From assembly GCA_964574985.1 (NCBI GenBank), contig CAZNPH010000010.1, positions 55,679 through 119,678 of the forward strand: a stretch of 64,000 nucleotides of DNA, given 5' to 3'. The first letter of the stretch is position 1; each line of letters opens with the position of its first letter. The position numbers and the translations under genes are program-made. This document shows, piece by piece, positions 1 through 8,506 of the stretch. Under the pieces are notes generated by a model. That model did not search any database and was not told the DNA's origin. It saw only the letters and a list, made by a program, of their open reading frames with translations. Source of the DNA: CAZNPH01 sp964574985. GTDB lineage: Bacteria > Bacteroidota > Bacteroidia > Bacteroidales > SM23-62.

Positions 1-824
1 TCCAGGATCTCACGGTATGTTTCCGTGTGCAGGTTTGTGAAGCCCCGGCTGAATTCAATTTCTTCCCGGTCCACCAGCATGGAGCGGTAAGTGGCCTGTC
101 CGTCTTCCCGGATGTGACCGGGCAGGTCACCGCGGTCAATGCTGAGGAACCATTTGACCCGGGCCCTTTCCAGTCCGAGAAATCCCGAAGCTTTATCGTC
201 CCGGGAAATATGAACGATGTTTTCTTTTACGTCCCCGAAGATCCAGGTCAGCAAATCAAAGAAATGCACACCGATGTTGGTGGAGATCCCTCCCGATTTG
301 TGTTCGTCTCCTTTCCAGGAGAACCGGTACCAGTTTCCGCGGCTGGTGATGTAGCTCAGCTGGATGTCCCAGGTCTTGCCGGGAGGGGCCTGGTCAATTT
401 TTTCCTTCAGTGCCCTGACTGCCGGGTGAAGGCGGAGCTGCAGGACGGTGTAGGCCTTTTTCCCCGTTTCTTTCTCATAATCCAGGAGTCCGTCTATATT
501 CCAGGGATTCAACACCACAGGTTTTTCACAAATGGCATGGGCGTTGCTGCGCAGGGCAAAGCGGATGTGTGAATCATGCAGGTAATTGGGTGAGCAGATA
601 CTGATGTAATCGGTTTTTTGCCTGGTCCTGCGGATCTTGTCGATGTGCCGGTCGAACCGTTCAAATTCTGTGAAAAAATCGGCTTCCGGGAAAAAGCTGT
701 CGATGATCCCCACGCTGTCATACCGGTCCAGGCATGCGACCAGATTGTTCCCGGTTTCCCTGATCGCTTTCAGGTGCCGTGGAGCGATGTATCCGGCCAC
801 ACCGATGAGTGCAAAGTTATTCAT
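1..824 (-). CDS. wbpB: UDP-N-acetylglucosaminuronate 3-dehydrogenase-like (WbpB/WlbA), partial
   Basis: Gfo/Idh/MocA-family oxidoreductase, most like WbpB/WlbA, which oxidises C3 of UDP-GlcNAc-uronate with NAD in the cytoplasm. The ATG lies at 824 and the frame stays open to the left edge (274 codons), so about 40 residues are missing against a usual length near 315. A Rossmann GVAG sits at residues 8-11, and the family motif EKP at residues 100-102. It lies 37 bases downstream of an acetyltransferase gene and behind a sugar aminotransferase gene, the same three activities as wbpB-wbpD-wbpE of the UDP-ManNAc3NAcA pathway. That context is the main reason for the specific name. Substrate specificity is inference. 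Confidence 0.8.
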   Translation of the reverse strand, partial: MNNFALIGVAGYIAPRHLKAIRETGNNLVACLDRYDSVGIIDSFFPEADFFTEFERFDRHIDKIRRTRQKTDYISICSPNYLHDSHIRFALRSNAHAICEKPVVLNPWNIDGLLDYEKETGKKAYTVLQLRLHPAVRALKEKIDQAPPGKTWDIQLSYITSRGNWYRFSWKGDEHKSGGISTNIGVHFFDLLTWIFGDVKENIVHISRDDKASGFLGLERARVKWFLSIDRGDLPGHIREDGQATYRSMLVDREEIEFSRGFTNLHTETYREIL

Positions 825-861
825 GGGAGATCGGTTTCCGGTGAGGGGCAAAGTTATGAAT

Positions 862-1446
862 TTATCTTTGAATTTTTTCAACCCGGTTGTTTTTCAGCAA
901 ATACTTCTCTTTGCTTTCCGGGCATTCCGCAATTCCGTCCGGGCCGAAACGAAGCCGGTGTCCGTATTCACTCATCCAGCCGGCAGGCCTTGCCGGAGAA
1001 CCCATAACCAGTGAATATGCCTGAACATCCCGGGTAACCACGGCTCCGGCGGCCACAAAAGCATGGTCCCCGATAGCAATCCCGCAGATGATGGTCGCGT
1101 TGGCCCCGATGGTGACCCCGCGCCCCACACTTGTCCGGGTGTAACGGCCTTTCCTGACAATCTGGCTGCGGGGATTGATGATGTTGGTAAATACCACGGA
1201 GGGCCCCAGGAACACGTCGTCCCCGCAGGCAACGCCCGTATAGATGGAAACGTTGTTCTGAACCTTTACGTTTCTTCCCAGAACCACACCGGAACCCACG
1301 AAAACATTTTGTCCGAGGTTGCAGTTTTCCCCCAGGACGGCCCCGGGCATGATGTGGCAGAAATGCCAGATGCGTGAGCCCCTGCCGATTTCGCATCCCC
1401 GGTCGATGACCGCCGTTTCATGGGCAAAAAAGTCTTTTTTATTCAT
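862..1446 (-). CDS. wbpD: UDP-3-amino-sugar N-acetyltransferase, left-handed beta-helix (WbpD-like)
   Basis: A 194-residue acyltransferase built of hexapeptide repeats (for example GRGSRIW, GENCNLG, GRNVKVQ, GDHAFVA), the left-handed beta-helix fold. In WbpD-type enzymes it acetylates the 3-amino group made by the neighbouring aminotransferase, using acetyl-CoA. I place the start at the ATG at 1446 (MNKKDFF). An upstream in-frame start at 1473 lies deep inside the aminotransferase gene and lacks conservation logic. The ATG overlaps the TAA of the upstream gene (1439-1441) by 8 bases, so the two are probably translationally coupled. Likely role: nucleotide-sugar synthesis for O-antigen, capsule or A-LPS. 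Confidence 0.85.
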   Translation of the reverse strand: MNKKDFFAHETAVIDRGCEIGRGSRIWHFCHIMPGAVLGENCNLGQNVFVGSGVVLGRNVKVQNNVSIYTGVACGDDVFLGPSVVFTNIINPRSQIVRKGRYTRTSVGRGVTIGANATIICGIAIGDHAFVAAGAVVTRDVQAYSLVMGSPARPAGWMSEYGHRLRFGPDGIAECPESKEKYLLKNNRVEKIQR

Positions 1447-2590
1447 GGTGCACGGAAGTGTATTTGGTGACAAATTCCCGGATGGTTCCGGTGATATGGT
1501 GCAACTGTTCGCCGGTCAGCTCGGTGTGCATGGGAAGTGAAAGCACGTTCGGGCAGAGTTCCTCAGCGACGGGGAAGTCCCCTTCCTTGTAGTTCAGGTC
1601 ACGGTATGCTTCCTGCAGGTGCAGGGGCCTGGGATAATAGATCATGGCCGGGATGTGCCTTTCCATCAGATACTCCCTGAGCCTGTTGCGGTTGACGCCG
1701 TAAAGTGTGATGGTATACTGGTTGTAGGTATGTGATGAGTAATGGGTTGCCGCGGGGGTTTTGATCTGGGGAAAATCGGCGAATGCCCGGTCATAAAAAC
1801 CGGCGGCTTCCTGCCTGCGCCGGATGTATTCCCCGAGGTATCTGAGCTTTACCCGCAGAATGGCTGCCTGGAGACTGTCCAGCCTGGAATTGATGCCAAC
1901 GTGGTCATAGTGATATTTTTCCCTCATCCCGTGGTTGACGATGGACCTCGCCAGGGAAGCCAGCCGGCTGTCGTCTGTATATATGGCCCCGCCATCCCCC
2001 CAGCAGCCGAGATTCTTGGAAGGGAAAAAAGATGTACATCCGATATCCCCCAGGGTTCCGGCCATTTTTCTTTCTTTTCCGGGAAAAATGTATTCGGTGC
2101 CCAGGGCCTGGGCAGCATCTTCAATAACGGCGAGTTGATTCTCCCGCGCGAGTTCCAGCAGGGTGTTCATTTCGGCACACTGGCCAAACAGGTGGACGGG
2201 GATCACCGCCCGGGTGTTTTTGGTCAGGGCAAGCTCCACTTCCCGGACATTGATGTTGAAGGTATCAGGATCAATGTCTGCCAGCACGGGGGTGAGTCCG
2301 AGCAGTTTGATCACTTCAATGGTGGAAATGAAGGAAAACGGAGTGGTGATTACCTCATCCCCCGGTTCCAGTCCGAGCGACATAAGGGCCACCTGAAGCG
2401 CATCGGTCCCGTTGGCGCAGGGAATGACATAACGTATGCCCAGGTAATCAGCAAGTTCCTGCTGAAAAAGTTTGACATCCTGGCCGTTGATGAATGCCGT
2501 TGAATCGATCACTTCCCGTATGGCCCGGTCTGTTTCTTCCCGGATCCTTTCATACTGGCTTTTGAGGTCAACCATTCTGATTTCTGTCAT
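1439..2590 (-). CDS. wbpE: DegT/DnrJ/EryC1/StrS sugar aminotransferase (WbpE-like)
   Basis: PLP-dependent aminotransferase of the DegT/DnrJ/EryC1/StrS family, 383 residues, a normal full length. The cofactor lysine is K192 in FFPSKNLG, and the aspartate that contacts the pyridine nitrogen is D158 in IEDAAQ. In the WbpB-WbpE couple the enzyme transfers an amino group from glutamate to the 3-keto sugar nucleotide made by WbpB. It is the first gene of a leftward three-gene operon. The start at 2590 is followed upstream by about 160 non-coding bases shared with the divergent HU/SPOR gene. The family call is firm. The WbpE role rests on its two neighbours. Confidence 0.87.
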   Translation of the reverse strand: MTEIRMVDLKSQYERIREETDRAIREVIDSTAFINGQDVKLFQQELADYLGIRYVIPCANGTDALQVALMSLGLEPGDEVITTPFSFISTIEVIKLLGLTPVLADIDPDTFNINVREVELALTKNTRAVIPVHLFGQCAEMNTLLELARENQLAVIEDAAQALGTEYIFPGKERKMAGTLGDIGCTSFFPSKNLGCWGDGGAIYTDDSRLASLARSIVNHGMREKYHYDHVGINSRLDSLQAAILRVKLRYLGEYIRRRQEAAGFYDRAFADFPQIKTPAATHYSSHTYNQYTITLYGVNRNRLREYLMERHIPAMIYYPRPLHLQEAYRDLNYKEGDFPVAEELCPNVLSLPMHTELTGEQLHHITGTIREFVTKYTSVHHE

Positions 2591-2696
2591 GTTCCTTTCT
2601 TTTAAGACGCGTAAACATTTCAGAGAGGAAAATATGAATTTTTTGGAAAATTCTGTGCCGCCGCCGGCAATATTTTCATTTTTTCGTCCCGCTTCC

Positions 2697-2728
2697 TTGA
2701 AGGGTGCACGGAAAAAATGTTATTTTTG
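2697..2728 (+). promoter_or_regulatory. Bacteroidota-type promoter for the HU/SPOR gene
   Basis: TTG at 2697-2699 (-33 element) and TATTTTTG at 2721-2728 match the Bacteroidota consensus TTTG / TAnnTTTG with about 21 bases between them. The box lies 23 bases before the TTG start at 2752. Confidence 0.5.
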
Positions 2729-2751
2729 TATAAACCTTAATTTTTCTTCCT

Positions 2752-3642
2752 TTGCAGGTAACGGAGATCATAAGGAATTTACTGCTGGAACATGATTGTG
2801 TCATTGTGCCCGGCTTCGGCGGATTTGTAACCAATTATGATCCCGCCGGGATCGATTTTGAAGGAAGAACCCTTTCCCCTCCTTCAAAATCCATTTTATT
2901 CAACAATAACCTGACCCGTAGCGACGGATTGCTGGTCACGGAGATCTCCAGGGTCAACGGAATGGGATACGCGGATGCGGAAAGAATGGCCGGGCGTTTT
3001 GCAGACCGGGTGCGGGAGAAGCTGCAGGCAGGGAAAAAATATTGCCTGGAAGAGATCGGGTATTTTTACCGGGACCGGAGAAACAAGACGCGTTTTCAGG
3101 CCGAACCCGCCATCAATTTTCTGCTGGATATGTACGGAATGGGTTTGCTCCGTTGCCCCGCGGAATGGATGGAAGGAAAGCAGGAACCCACCTGGCAGGT
3201 CCCCCTGGGAAGGAAGATGATCTATTTCGGAGCGGGGGCTGCCGTTGCCGCTGCATTGATATTTTTGCCCCTCCGGAACGGGCAGCCGGATGAAACACCC
3301 GGCGGGCTCTCCAGAACAGGTATTTCCACCCCGGAAACATCCACCCCGGAAGCAAAGGAAATTCCTTACACTGACCGTGAAGGGAAAAACTTGTCCGCGG
3401 AAACTATGATCCGGGAGAAGAAATATTTTGTCATCCTGGGAAGCTTCAAACGTTTCGGGCATGCCCGGAATATGCACAACAATCTGTGCATGAAAGGATA
3501 CAATTCCAGGATTCTGATCGGTGACAACGGTTTTTTCCGTGTCAGTGCGGGCACCTATGGCGACCTCAACCTGGCCCGCGTGCAAATGAAGGCATTCCGC
3601 GCAACGGAAGACAGGGAATCGGCCTGGATATTGGCTGAATGA
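2752..3642 (+). CDS. HU-CCDC81 / SPOR domain protein, inner-membrane anchored
   Basis: A 296-residue protein of a family typical of Bacteroidota. The N-terminal half (about 1-135) is a pair of HU-CCDC81-like domains (IVPGFGGF near residue 18, NLTRSDGLL near 53). A single hydrophobic segment spans about 156-174. The C-terminal 70 residues form a SPOR domain (YFVILGSF...) that in other proteins binds denuded peptidoglycan at the septum. It therefore probably has a cytoplasmic nucleic-acid-like domain and a periplasmic wall-binding tail, perhaps at division sites. The start is TTG at 2752. An in-frame TAA at 2731 excludes longer forms, and no ATG lies between. It is convergent with metG. Confidence 0.8.
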   Translation: MQVTEIIRNLLLEHDCVIVPGFGGFVTNYDPAGIDFEGRTLSPPSKSILFNNNLTRSDGLLVTEISRVNGMGYADAERMAGRFADRVREKLQAGKKYCLEEIGYFYRDRRNKTRFQAEPAINFLLDMYGMGLLRCPAEWMEGKQEPTWQVPLGRKMIYFGAGAAVAAALIFLPLRNGQPDETPGGLSRTGISTPETSTPEAKEIPYTDREGKNLSAETMIREKKYFVILGSFKRFGHARNMHNNLCMKGYNSRILIGDNGFFRVSAGTYGDLNLARVQMKAFRATEDRESAWILAE

Positions 3643-3653
3643 CCATCCGCTTT

Positions 3654-3672
3654 ATCCGGCCGGTTACCGGAT
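3654..3672. terminator. Possible bidirectional terminator hairpin
   Basis: ATCCGG (3654-3659) pairs with CCGGAT (3667-3672) across a 7-base loop, between two convergent genes and overlapping the metG stop. There is no strong T run, so this is a weak call. Confidence 0.3.
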
Positions 3673-5697
3673 TACCGAACCTTCAAAGGCCCCGCCGGAG
3701 GGCTCGAGGAAATACAGACTGCCGTCGGTGTTTTCTGCCATCAGGACCATTCCATGCGAAGTGATCCCCCGGATCTTCCGGGGTTTCAGGTTGGCTATGA
3801 TGCAGATCTTCCGGCCGGGAAGGTCGTCCGGCTGGTAGTATTTGGCAATCCCCGCTACCAGGGTTCGTTTGTCGACGCCGGTGTCGATCTCCAGTTTGAT
3901 CAGCTTGTCGGTTTCGGGCACCTTTTCTGCAGACAGGATCCGGGCGATCCGTATATCCATTTTGGAAAATTCCTCATACCCGATGGTTTCCTTCAACGGT
4001 TCCGGTTTGTTTTCGGGGCTCTCCGGAGGACGTGCATAATTTTTAAGTTTGTCCAGCTGGTCTTGTATGGTTTTGTCTTCCACCTTGCTGAAGAGAAGTT
4101 CAGGTTCGCCTATCCGGTGTCCGGGAGGCAGCAGCTCATCATGGCCGATCGCCGCCCAGCCGGGAATGTCCGCATTCAGGCAGCCGGATAGCTTTTGGGC
4201 GGTAAACGGCAAAAAGGGAGATGCAATACCGCACAGGGCCGTGGTGATCTGCAGCGAGACATACAGGATATCCCGCACCCGGACGGGTTCGTTTTTGATC
4301 AGTTTCCAGGGCTCCGTATCGGCCAGGTACTTGTTTCCCAGGCGGGCCAGATTCATGACCTCCTTCAGGGCTTCCCTGAATTTGAACTGGTCAAGATAAC
4401 CGGCCATGCTGTCTTTGTGCCGGCCTATGGCTTCCAGTACCTGCCGGTCTCCATCGCTGAGTCCGGATGGCGAAGGGACCTCTCCCTGGTAATATTTCCG
4501 GGTAAGGACCAGTGCCCGGTTCACAAAATTACCCAGAATGGCCACCAGTTCATTGTTGTTCCTTGCCTGAAAGTCTTCCCAGGTAAAGTCGTTGTCCCTG
4601 GCTTCCGGCATATTTGCACAAAGTACATATCTGAGGACGTCCTGCTTGCCGGGGAAATCCCGGAGGTATTCGTGGGCCCAGACGGCCCAGTTCCGGGATG
4701 TGGATATCTTGCCGCCCTGAAGATTCAGGTATTCATTGGCCGGTACATTGTCGGGAAGGATATAGTCACCTTCCGCTTTCAGCATGGAGGGAAAAATGAT
4801 GCAGTGGAAAACGATGTTGTCCTTGCCGATGAAATGTACCAGCCGGGTATCGTCTTTTTTCCAGTAATCCTCCCAGAGGGGAGTCAGGTCTTTGGTGGCT
4901 GAGATATATCCTATGGGTGCATCGAACCAGACATAGAGCACCTTTCCTTCGGCATCGTCCAGCGGAACGGGTATGCCCCAGTTCAGGTCCCTGGTGACCG
5001 CCCTGGATTTGAGTCCGCCGTCCAGCCAGGATTTACACTGACCGTATACATTGATCTTCCAGTTTTTGTTTTGTTCCAGGATCCATTCCCTGAGAAAGGG
5101 TTCGAATTTTTCAAGGGGCAGGAACCAGTGTTTGGTTTTTTTCAATACCGGTTTGCTGCCGCTGAGCATGGACCGGGGATGGATCAGTTCGTTCGGACTC
5201 AGGGAGGAGCCGCATTTCTCACACTGGTCGCCGAAAGCTTCCTCATAGCCGCATTTGGGGCAGGTGCCCGAGATGTAGCGGTCGGCGAGGAATTGCCCGG
5301 TCCTGGTGTCGAAGTACTGCTCGGTGGTTTTCTCCTCGAAAGTCCCCTGGCGGTAAAGCTTTTTAAAAAATTCCGTTGCAGTTTGGTGATGGGTTTTGCT
5401 GGTGGTCCGGTGGAAGATGCTGAATGAAATGCCCAGTTCTTCAAATGATTTTTTGTTCATCTTATGGTAACGGTCCACGATGTCCCGCGGCGAAATGCCT
5501 TCCTGCCGGGCCTTGATGGTTATGGGAACACCATGTTCATCCGAACCGCATATGCAGATCACATCCTCGCCTTTTAGGCGGAGGTACCTGGTATAGATGT
5601 CAGCAGGCACGTAGACGCCGGCGAGATGACCGATGTGAATGGGCCCGTTGGCGTAGGGCAGGGCTGCAGTGACGAGATGCCGTTTGAACTTTTTCAT
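3664..5697 (-). CDS. metG: Methionyl-tRNA synthetase
   Basis: Charges tRNA-Met with methionine in the cytoplasm. 677 residues from the ATG at 5697. HIGH is seen exactly at residues 21-24 (PIHIGHL), the second signature appears as KISTSR, and a zinc knuckle of CPKC...CEKC type lies in the connective peptide. The C-terminal 110 residues form the OB-fold tRNA-binding domain (MDIRIARI...KPRKIRGI). The longer open frame upstream to 5904 runs through the promoter and the divergent gene and has no family match, so it is not used. It is divergent from the LD-carboxypeptidase gene and convergent with the HU/SPOR gene. Confidence 0.97.
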   Translation of the reverse strand: MKKFKRHLVTAALPYANGPIHIGHLAGVYVPADIYTRYLRLKGEDVICICGSDEHGVPITIKARQEGISPRDIVDRYHKMNKKSFEELGISFSIFHRTTSKTHHQTATEFFKKLYRQGTFEEKTTEQYFDTRTGQFLADRYISGTCPKCGYEEAFGDQCEKCGSSLSPNELIHPRSMLSGSKPVLKKTKHWFLPLEKFEPFLREWILEQNKNWKINVYGQCKSWLDGGLKSRAVTRDLNWGIPVPLDDAEGKVLYVWFDAPIGYISATKDLTPLWEDYWKKDDTRLVHFIGKDNIVFHCIIFPSMLKAEGDYILPDNVPANEYLNLQGGKISTSRNWAVWAHEYLRDFPGKQDVLRYVLCANMPEARDNDFTWEDFQARNNNELVAILGNFVNRALVLTRKYYQGEVPSPSGLSDGDRQVLEAIGRHKDSMAGYLDQFKFREALKEVMNLARLGNKYLADTEPWKLIKNEPVRVRDILYVSLQITTALCGIASPFLPFTAQKLSGCLNADIPGWAAIGHDELLPPGHRIGEPELLFSKVEDKTIQDQLDKLKNYARPPESPENKPEPLKETIGYEEFSKMDIRIARILSAEKVPETDKLIKLEIDTGVDKRTLVAGIAKYYQPDDLPGRKICIIANLKPRKIRGITSHGMVLMAENTDGSLYFLEPSGGAFEGSVIR

Positions 5698-5713
5698 GTT
5701 TGTAGTAATCCGA

Positions 5714-5721
5714 CAAAGATA
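5714..5721 (-). promoter_or_regulatory. -7 promoter box of metG
   Basis: On the minus strand TATCTTTG (plus-strand caaagata) matches TAnnTTTG, 16 bases before the metG ATG. No clear -33 TTTG is visible. Confidence 0.4.
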
Positions 5722-5767
5722 AAAGAAAAAAATGTGTAATTTGTATGCTTTGCCAGGACCTTTGGAT

Positions 5768-6679
5768 ATGATCAGGCCGGAATATCTGAAAAACGGGGAT
5801 AAAGTTGCCATTGCTGCACCTGCACGGTGGATCGCTGAGAATCCGGTGAAAACTTTCGCCGGAATATTGGAGGAGTGGGGGCTTAAAGTGAAAATGGCGC
5901 CCAACCTGTTCCGGCGTCATCACCAGTTCGCAGGGGATGACCGGGAAAGGATCTCCGGTTTTCAGAGTTTGCTTGATGACCGGGACATTGCGGCGATCTT
6001 CTGTGCCCGGGGCGGATACGGGAGCATCCGGGTCATCAGGGAACTGGATTTTTCGGGTTTCCTGAAGAGACCCAAATGGATCGTCGGGTACAGTGACATT
6101 ACGGTAATGCATGCCTTTCTGCAGAAACAGCTCCGTGTGGAATCCGTGCACGGATCCATGCCGGTGAACCTGGAACCGGGCAGGGAGGAATGTTCCCGTT
6201 CCCTGGATTCATTGAAAAATGCTCTTTTCGGGGAAAGGGTCCGTTACGTGGTGCCTCCCGATGAAAGAAACCGCCCGGGAAATGCATCGGGCATCATGTC
6301 AGGAGGGAACCTGTCTGTGATCTGCGGCATGCGGGGAACCCCCCTGGATCTTCCGGGCGGGGGCAGGATCATGCTGATCGAAGATGTGGATGAGTACCTT
6401 TACCACCTCGACCGGATGATGTGCAACCTGGATATGGAAGGACCTCTTGAGGCATTGTCGGGTCTGATGGTGGGATACCTGAGCAGGATGCACGACAACC
6501 GGCCCGGTTTTGGGAAGTCTGCCCGGGAGATCATCCGGGAACATACTGAAAAATACAGCTTTCCCTTCTGCCTGGGTTTCCCGGCCGGTCATGAAAAACC
6601 CAACCTGGCGCTGATTATGGGGAGGGAAGCGGATCTATCGGTTGGGAAGGATGAAGTATGCCTGGAATTCAAAACCTGA
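5768..6679 (+). CDS. LD-carboxypeptidase, peptidase family S66 (LdcA-like)
   Basis: A 303-residue S66 peptidase. The family removes the terminal D-alanine of murein tetrapeptides during cell-wall recycling, or cleaves related peptides such as microcin C7. The Ser-Glu-His set expected for the family is visible: S109 in GYSD, E205 in LIEDVDE, and H275 in GHEKPN. I start at the ATG at 5768 (MIRPEY), because the first 12 residues of the longer frame from 5732 look unlike the family and overlap the promoter region. No signal peptide is present, which fits a cytoplasmic recycling enzyme. It is followed 9 bases later by yraN, so the two are probably cotranscribed. Confidence 0.88.
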   Translation: MIRPEYLKNGDKVAIAAPARWIAENPVKTFAGILEEWGLKVKMAPNLFRRHHQFAGDDRERISGFQSLLDDRDIAAIFCARGGYGSIRVIRELDFSGFLKRPKWIVGYSDITVMHAFLQKQLRVESVHGSMPVNLEPGREECSRSLDSLKNALFGERVRYVVPPDERNRPGNASGIMSGGNLSVICGMRGTPLDLPGGGRIMLIEDVDEYLYHLDRMMCNLDMEGPLEALSGLMVGYLSRMHDNRPGFGKSAREIIREHTEKYSFPFCLGFPAGHEKPNLALIMGREADLSVGKDEVCLEFKT

Positions 6680-6688
6680 ATCCGGCCC

Positions 6689-7051
6689 ATGGCACGGCAT
6701 AATGAAAAAGGCAAAACCGGCGAAAAGCATGCAGTGAAACATTTGGTTTCCAAAGGTCACAAGATACTGGAGACCAACTGGCGGTGCGGAAAGAAGGAAG
6801 TGGACATCATATCGGTCCATGGCCCGTGGCTTGTTTTCACGGAAGTAAAGACCCGCAGTTTGTTCGGACTGGAAAGGCCCGGTGAACTGATCCCGGAAAA
6901 CAAACAGCATTTCATCACATGGGCGGCTGATCATTATCTGCGCCATTGGAACGGCGGCAAAAAACCGCGCTTCGATGTCATCCTGGTTTCATTGAACAGG
7001 AAAGGACATGGCATCGAACACATCGAGGATGCTTTTTCGGCATCCGGCTGA
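6689..7051 (+). CDS. yraN: YraN/UPF0102 family endonuclease-like protein
   Basis: A 120-residue protein of the UPF0102 family, which has a Holliday-junction-resolvase-like (PD-(D/E)XK) fold. The nuclease-like core is visible as KKEVDII (E37, D39) followed by FTEVKTRS (E52, K54). The biochemical function of the family is not settled. It lies 9 bases after the peptidase gene and probably shares its transcript. Length and start (ATG at 6689) are normal. The N-terminal glycine/alanine helix typical of the family (GEKHAVKHL) is intact. Confidence 0.87.
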   Translation: MARHNEKGKTGEKHAVKHLVSKGHKILETNWRCGKKEVDIISVHGPWLVFTEVKTRSLFGLERPGELIPENKQHFITWAADHYLRHWNGGKKPRFDVILVSLNRKGHGIEHIEDAFSASG

Positions 7052-7069
7052 CAGGCAACGAATATTGTA

Positions 7070-7330
7070 TTGAAGGAGGGAGGTAAAAAGGTCCGGCTTC
7101 GAAGGTCTCTTTTCCGGGATCTGCAAAGGAACAAAAGGTTGATTCCTGAGAGGGTATTTTCAAGAGGGAATTTACAGGAATTTCAAACGGCAAACAGATA
7201 TTATTCCAGGGATGAAATAAGGAAAACCGTTGTTCAGGCAGGTAATTTGGATAAGAAGACCCTGCATTTTATTTCCAGTACATATCAACTAAAACCAGAT
7301 GATTTTCTATGCTACAAAAAGAATCATTAG
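7070..7330 (+). CDS. DUF6922-like antitoxin partner of a nucleotidyltransferase toxin
   Basis: An 86-residue basic protein starting at TTG 7070. The stretch PERVFSRG...YY...KKTLHFISS...PDDFLCY matches what I know of the small DUF6922-type proteins that precede AbiEii/AbiGii-type nucleotidyltransferase toxins in Bacteroidota. The toxin start codon at 7309 lies inside this gene (22-base overlap), the usual arrangement of such pairs. The N-terminus looks shorter than expected: RRSLFRDL runs almost directly into IPERV, so about a dozen residues may be lost. Because the toxin is also broken, the locus is probably a decaying toxin-antitoxin pair. Family assignment is from memory of the pattern, not from a search. 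Confidence 0.55.
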   Translation: MKEGGKKVRLRRSLFRDLQRNKRLIPERVFSRGNLQEFQTANRYYSRDEIRKTVVQAGNLDKKTLHFISSTYQLKPDDFLCYKKNH

Positions 7331-7758
7331 ATAAAGCAGTACCGGATTTACTTTGTTCATTACAGAAAAAGGAGTATCTGAAGGATTTCTTTCTTGTCGG
7401 TGGTACAGGACTTGCACTCATGATGGGTCATCGTAAATCCAATGACATTGATCTGTTTACTACCGGTGAATTTGATGCTGAAAAACTATTGGAGAAGCTT
7501 GAAAGTGATTTCGGGTTCAGCATGGATTCAATGAAAAAAAATACGGTCAATGGGCACGTAGATGCAATAAAAGTGGATTGTATTGCTCATAAATATCGTC
7601 TGATCAGTAAGATCCTGGAATTTGAAGACCTGCGTATTGCATCCGTTGACGATATTTCTGCAATGAAGGTTAATTCTATTGCAAATGGGGGTTCGCCGGC
7701 CAGGCAGATGGACAGCCCGCGGGTGGCCGGCAACAAAAAATCAAAGTATTTGAACTGA
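7309..7758 (+). pseudogene. Truncated AbiEii/AbiGii-type nucleotidyltransferase toxin
   Basis: The first 125 codons are a good match to AbiEii-like toxins: FLVGGTGLALMMGHRKSNDIDLF carries the G-G-T/S and D-x-D nucleotidyltransferase motif, and DDISAMKVNSIAN is the conserved helix that precedes a roughly 60-100 residue C-terminal domain. After SIAN (about 7684) homology stops. The next 45 bases are GC-rich and contain an 8-bp perfect inverted repeat (7695-7702 and 7724-7731), and the frame ends at 7758 with unrelated residues. The usual KDFxDLYF continuation is absent, so the toxin is probably inactive. Family toxins transfer nucleotides to tRNA or protein targets and are held in check by the upstream partner. 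Confidence 0.7.
7695..7731. repeat. GC-rich palindromic insert breaking the toxin gene
   Basis: GCCGGCCA (7695-7702) and TGGCCGGC (7724-7731) are perfect complements around a 21-base loop that itself contains CCCGCGGG. The base composition is much richer in GC than the toxin gene around it, which suggests a small palindromic (REP-like) insertion. Confidence 0.45.
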
Positions 7759-7928
7759 CATTGTAACGTGCTATATATTAAATGTTTAACTGAAATATAT
7801 TATGGTTGTCATGAACATTGAAGATATCCGCTTGTGCGGCGTATCGATGATTCCTGCCGGATGGTGGTGGAGAAACTACCAGCACGGGATAGAAAAAAGC
7901 TGAACAAACTTTATATACAGGAGGAAAA

Positions 7929-8495
7929 ATGAAGAAAATCGGTGCTTATTTTTTGCAGGGGCTGCTGTACATTGCCCCCCTGGGACTGACCCTATACGTG
8001 ACGTATCTGTTGTTCATGTTCATTGACGGATTGCTGCAATCGACCCTGGAGAGGTATTTGCCTTTCAGTGTACCCGGACTCGGATTCGTGTTGCTGCTGG
8101 TAATCATTACCCTGCTTGGATTTGTCGGACAGACCATCATAGCCCGTCCTTTCAAACTGATCATAAGCCGGGTGATGGAAAGGGCCCCCCTTGTCAAGGT
8201 ACTGTATTCATCGGTGCGGGACCTGCTTTCCGCTTTTGTGGGCAGGGAAAGGAAATTCAACCAACCGGTGCTGGTCAGGGTGAATACCATATCCGACCTT
8301 GAAAAGATGGGGTTTCTCACACAAAGCGATCTTTCCGAGCTGCGGATCAAAGACAAGGTGGCCGTATACTTTCCGCATTCCTATAATTTTTCGGGAGAGC
8401 TTTTCATTGTCCCCCGTGAACTGGTCAGGCCCCTGGATATACCATCGGCCGAAGCCATGAAATTCATCGTTTCGGGCGGGATCACCCGCGTTTGA
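7929..8495 (+). CDS. DUF502 family membrane protein
   Basis: A 188-residue protein with two membrane segments near the N-terminus (about 8-30 and 50-75), followed by the typical DUF502 soluble part (APLVKVLYSSVRD, KDKVAVYFPHSYNFSGE). Homologues are widespread in bacteria and chloroplasts (LIKE-COV), and their function is unknown. An unusually good Shine-Dalgarno for this phylum, AGGAGG, sits 6 bases before the ATG. It stands alone on the plus strand between the broken toxin and the convergent LuxE-like gene. Confidence 0.85.
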   Translation: MKKIGAYFLQGLLYIAPLGLTLYVTYLLFMFIDGLLQSTLERYLPFSVPGLGFVLLLVIITLLGFVGQTIIARPFKLIISRVMERAPLVKVLYSSVRDLLSAFVGRERKFNQPVLVRVNTISDLEKMGFLTQSDLSELRIKDKVAVYFPHSYNFSGELFIVPRELVRPLDIPSAEAMKFIVSGGITRV

Positions 8496-8506
8496 CACGG
8501 CGGTGA

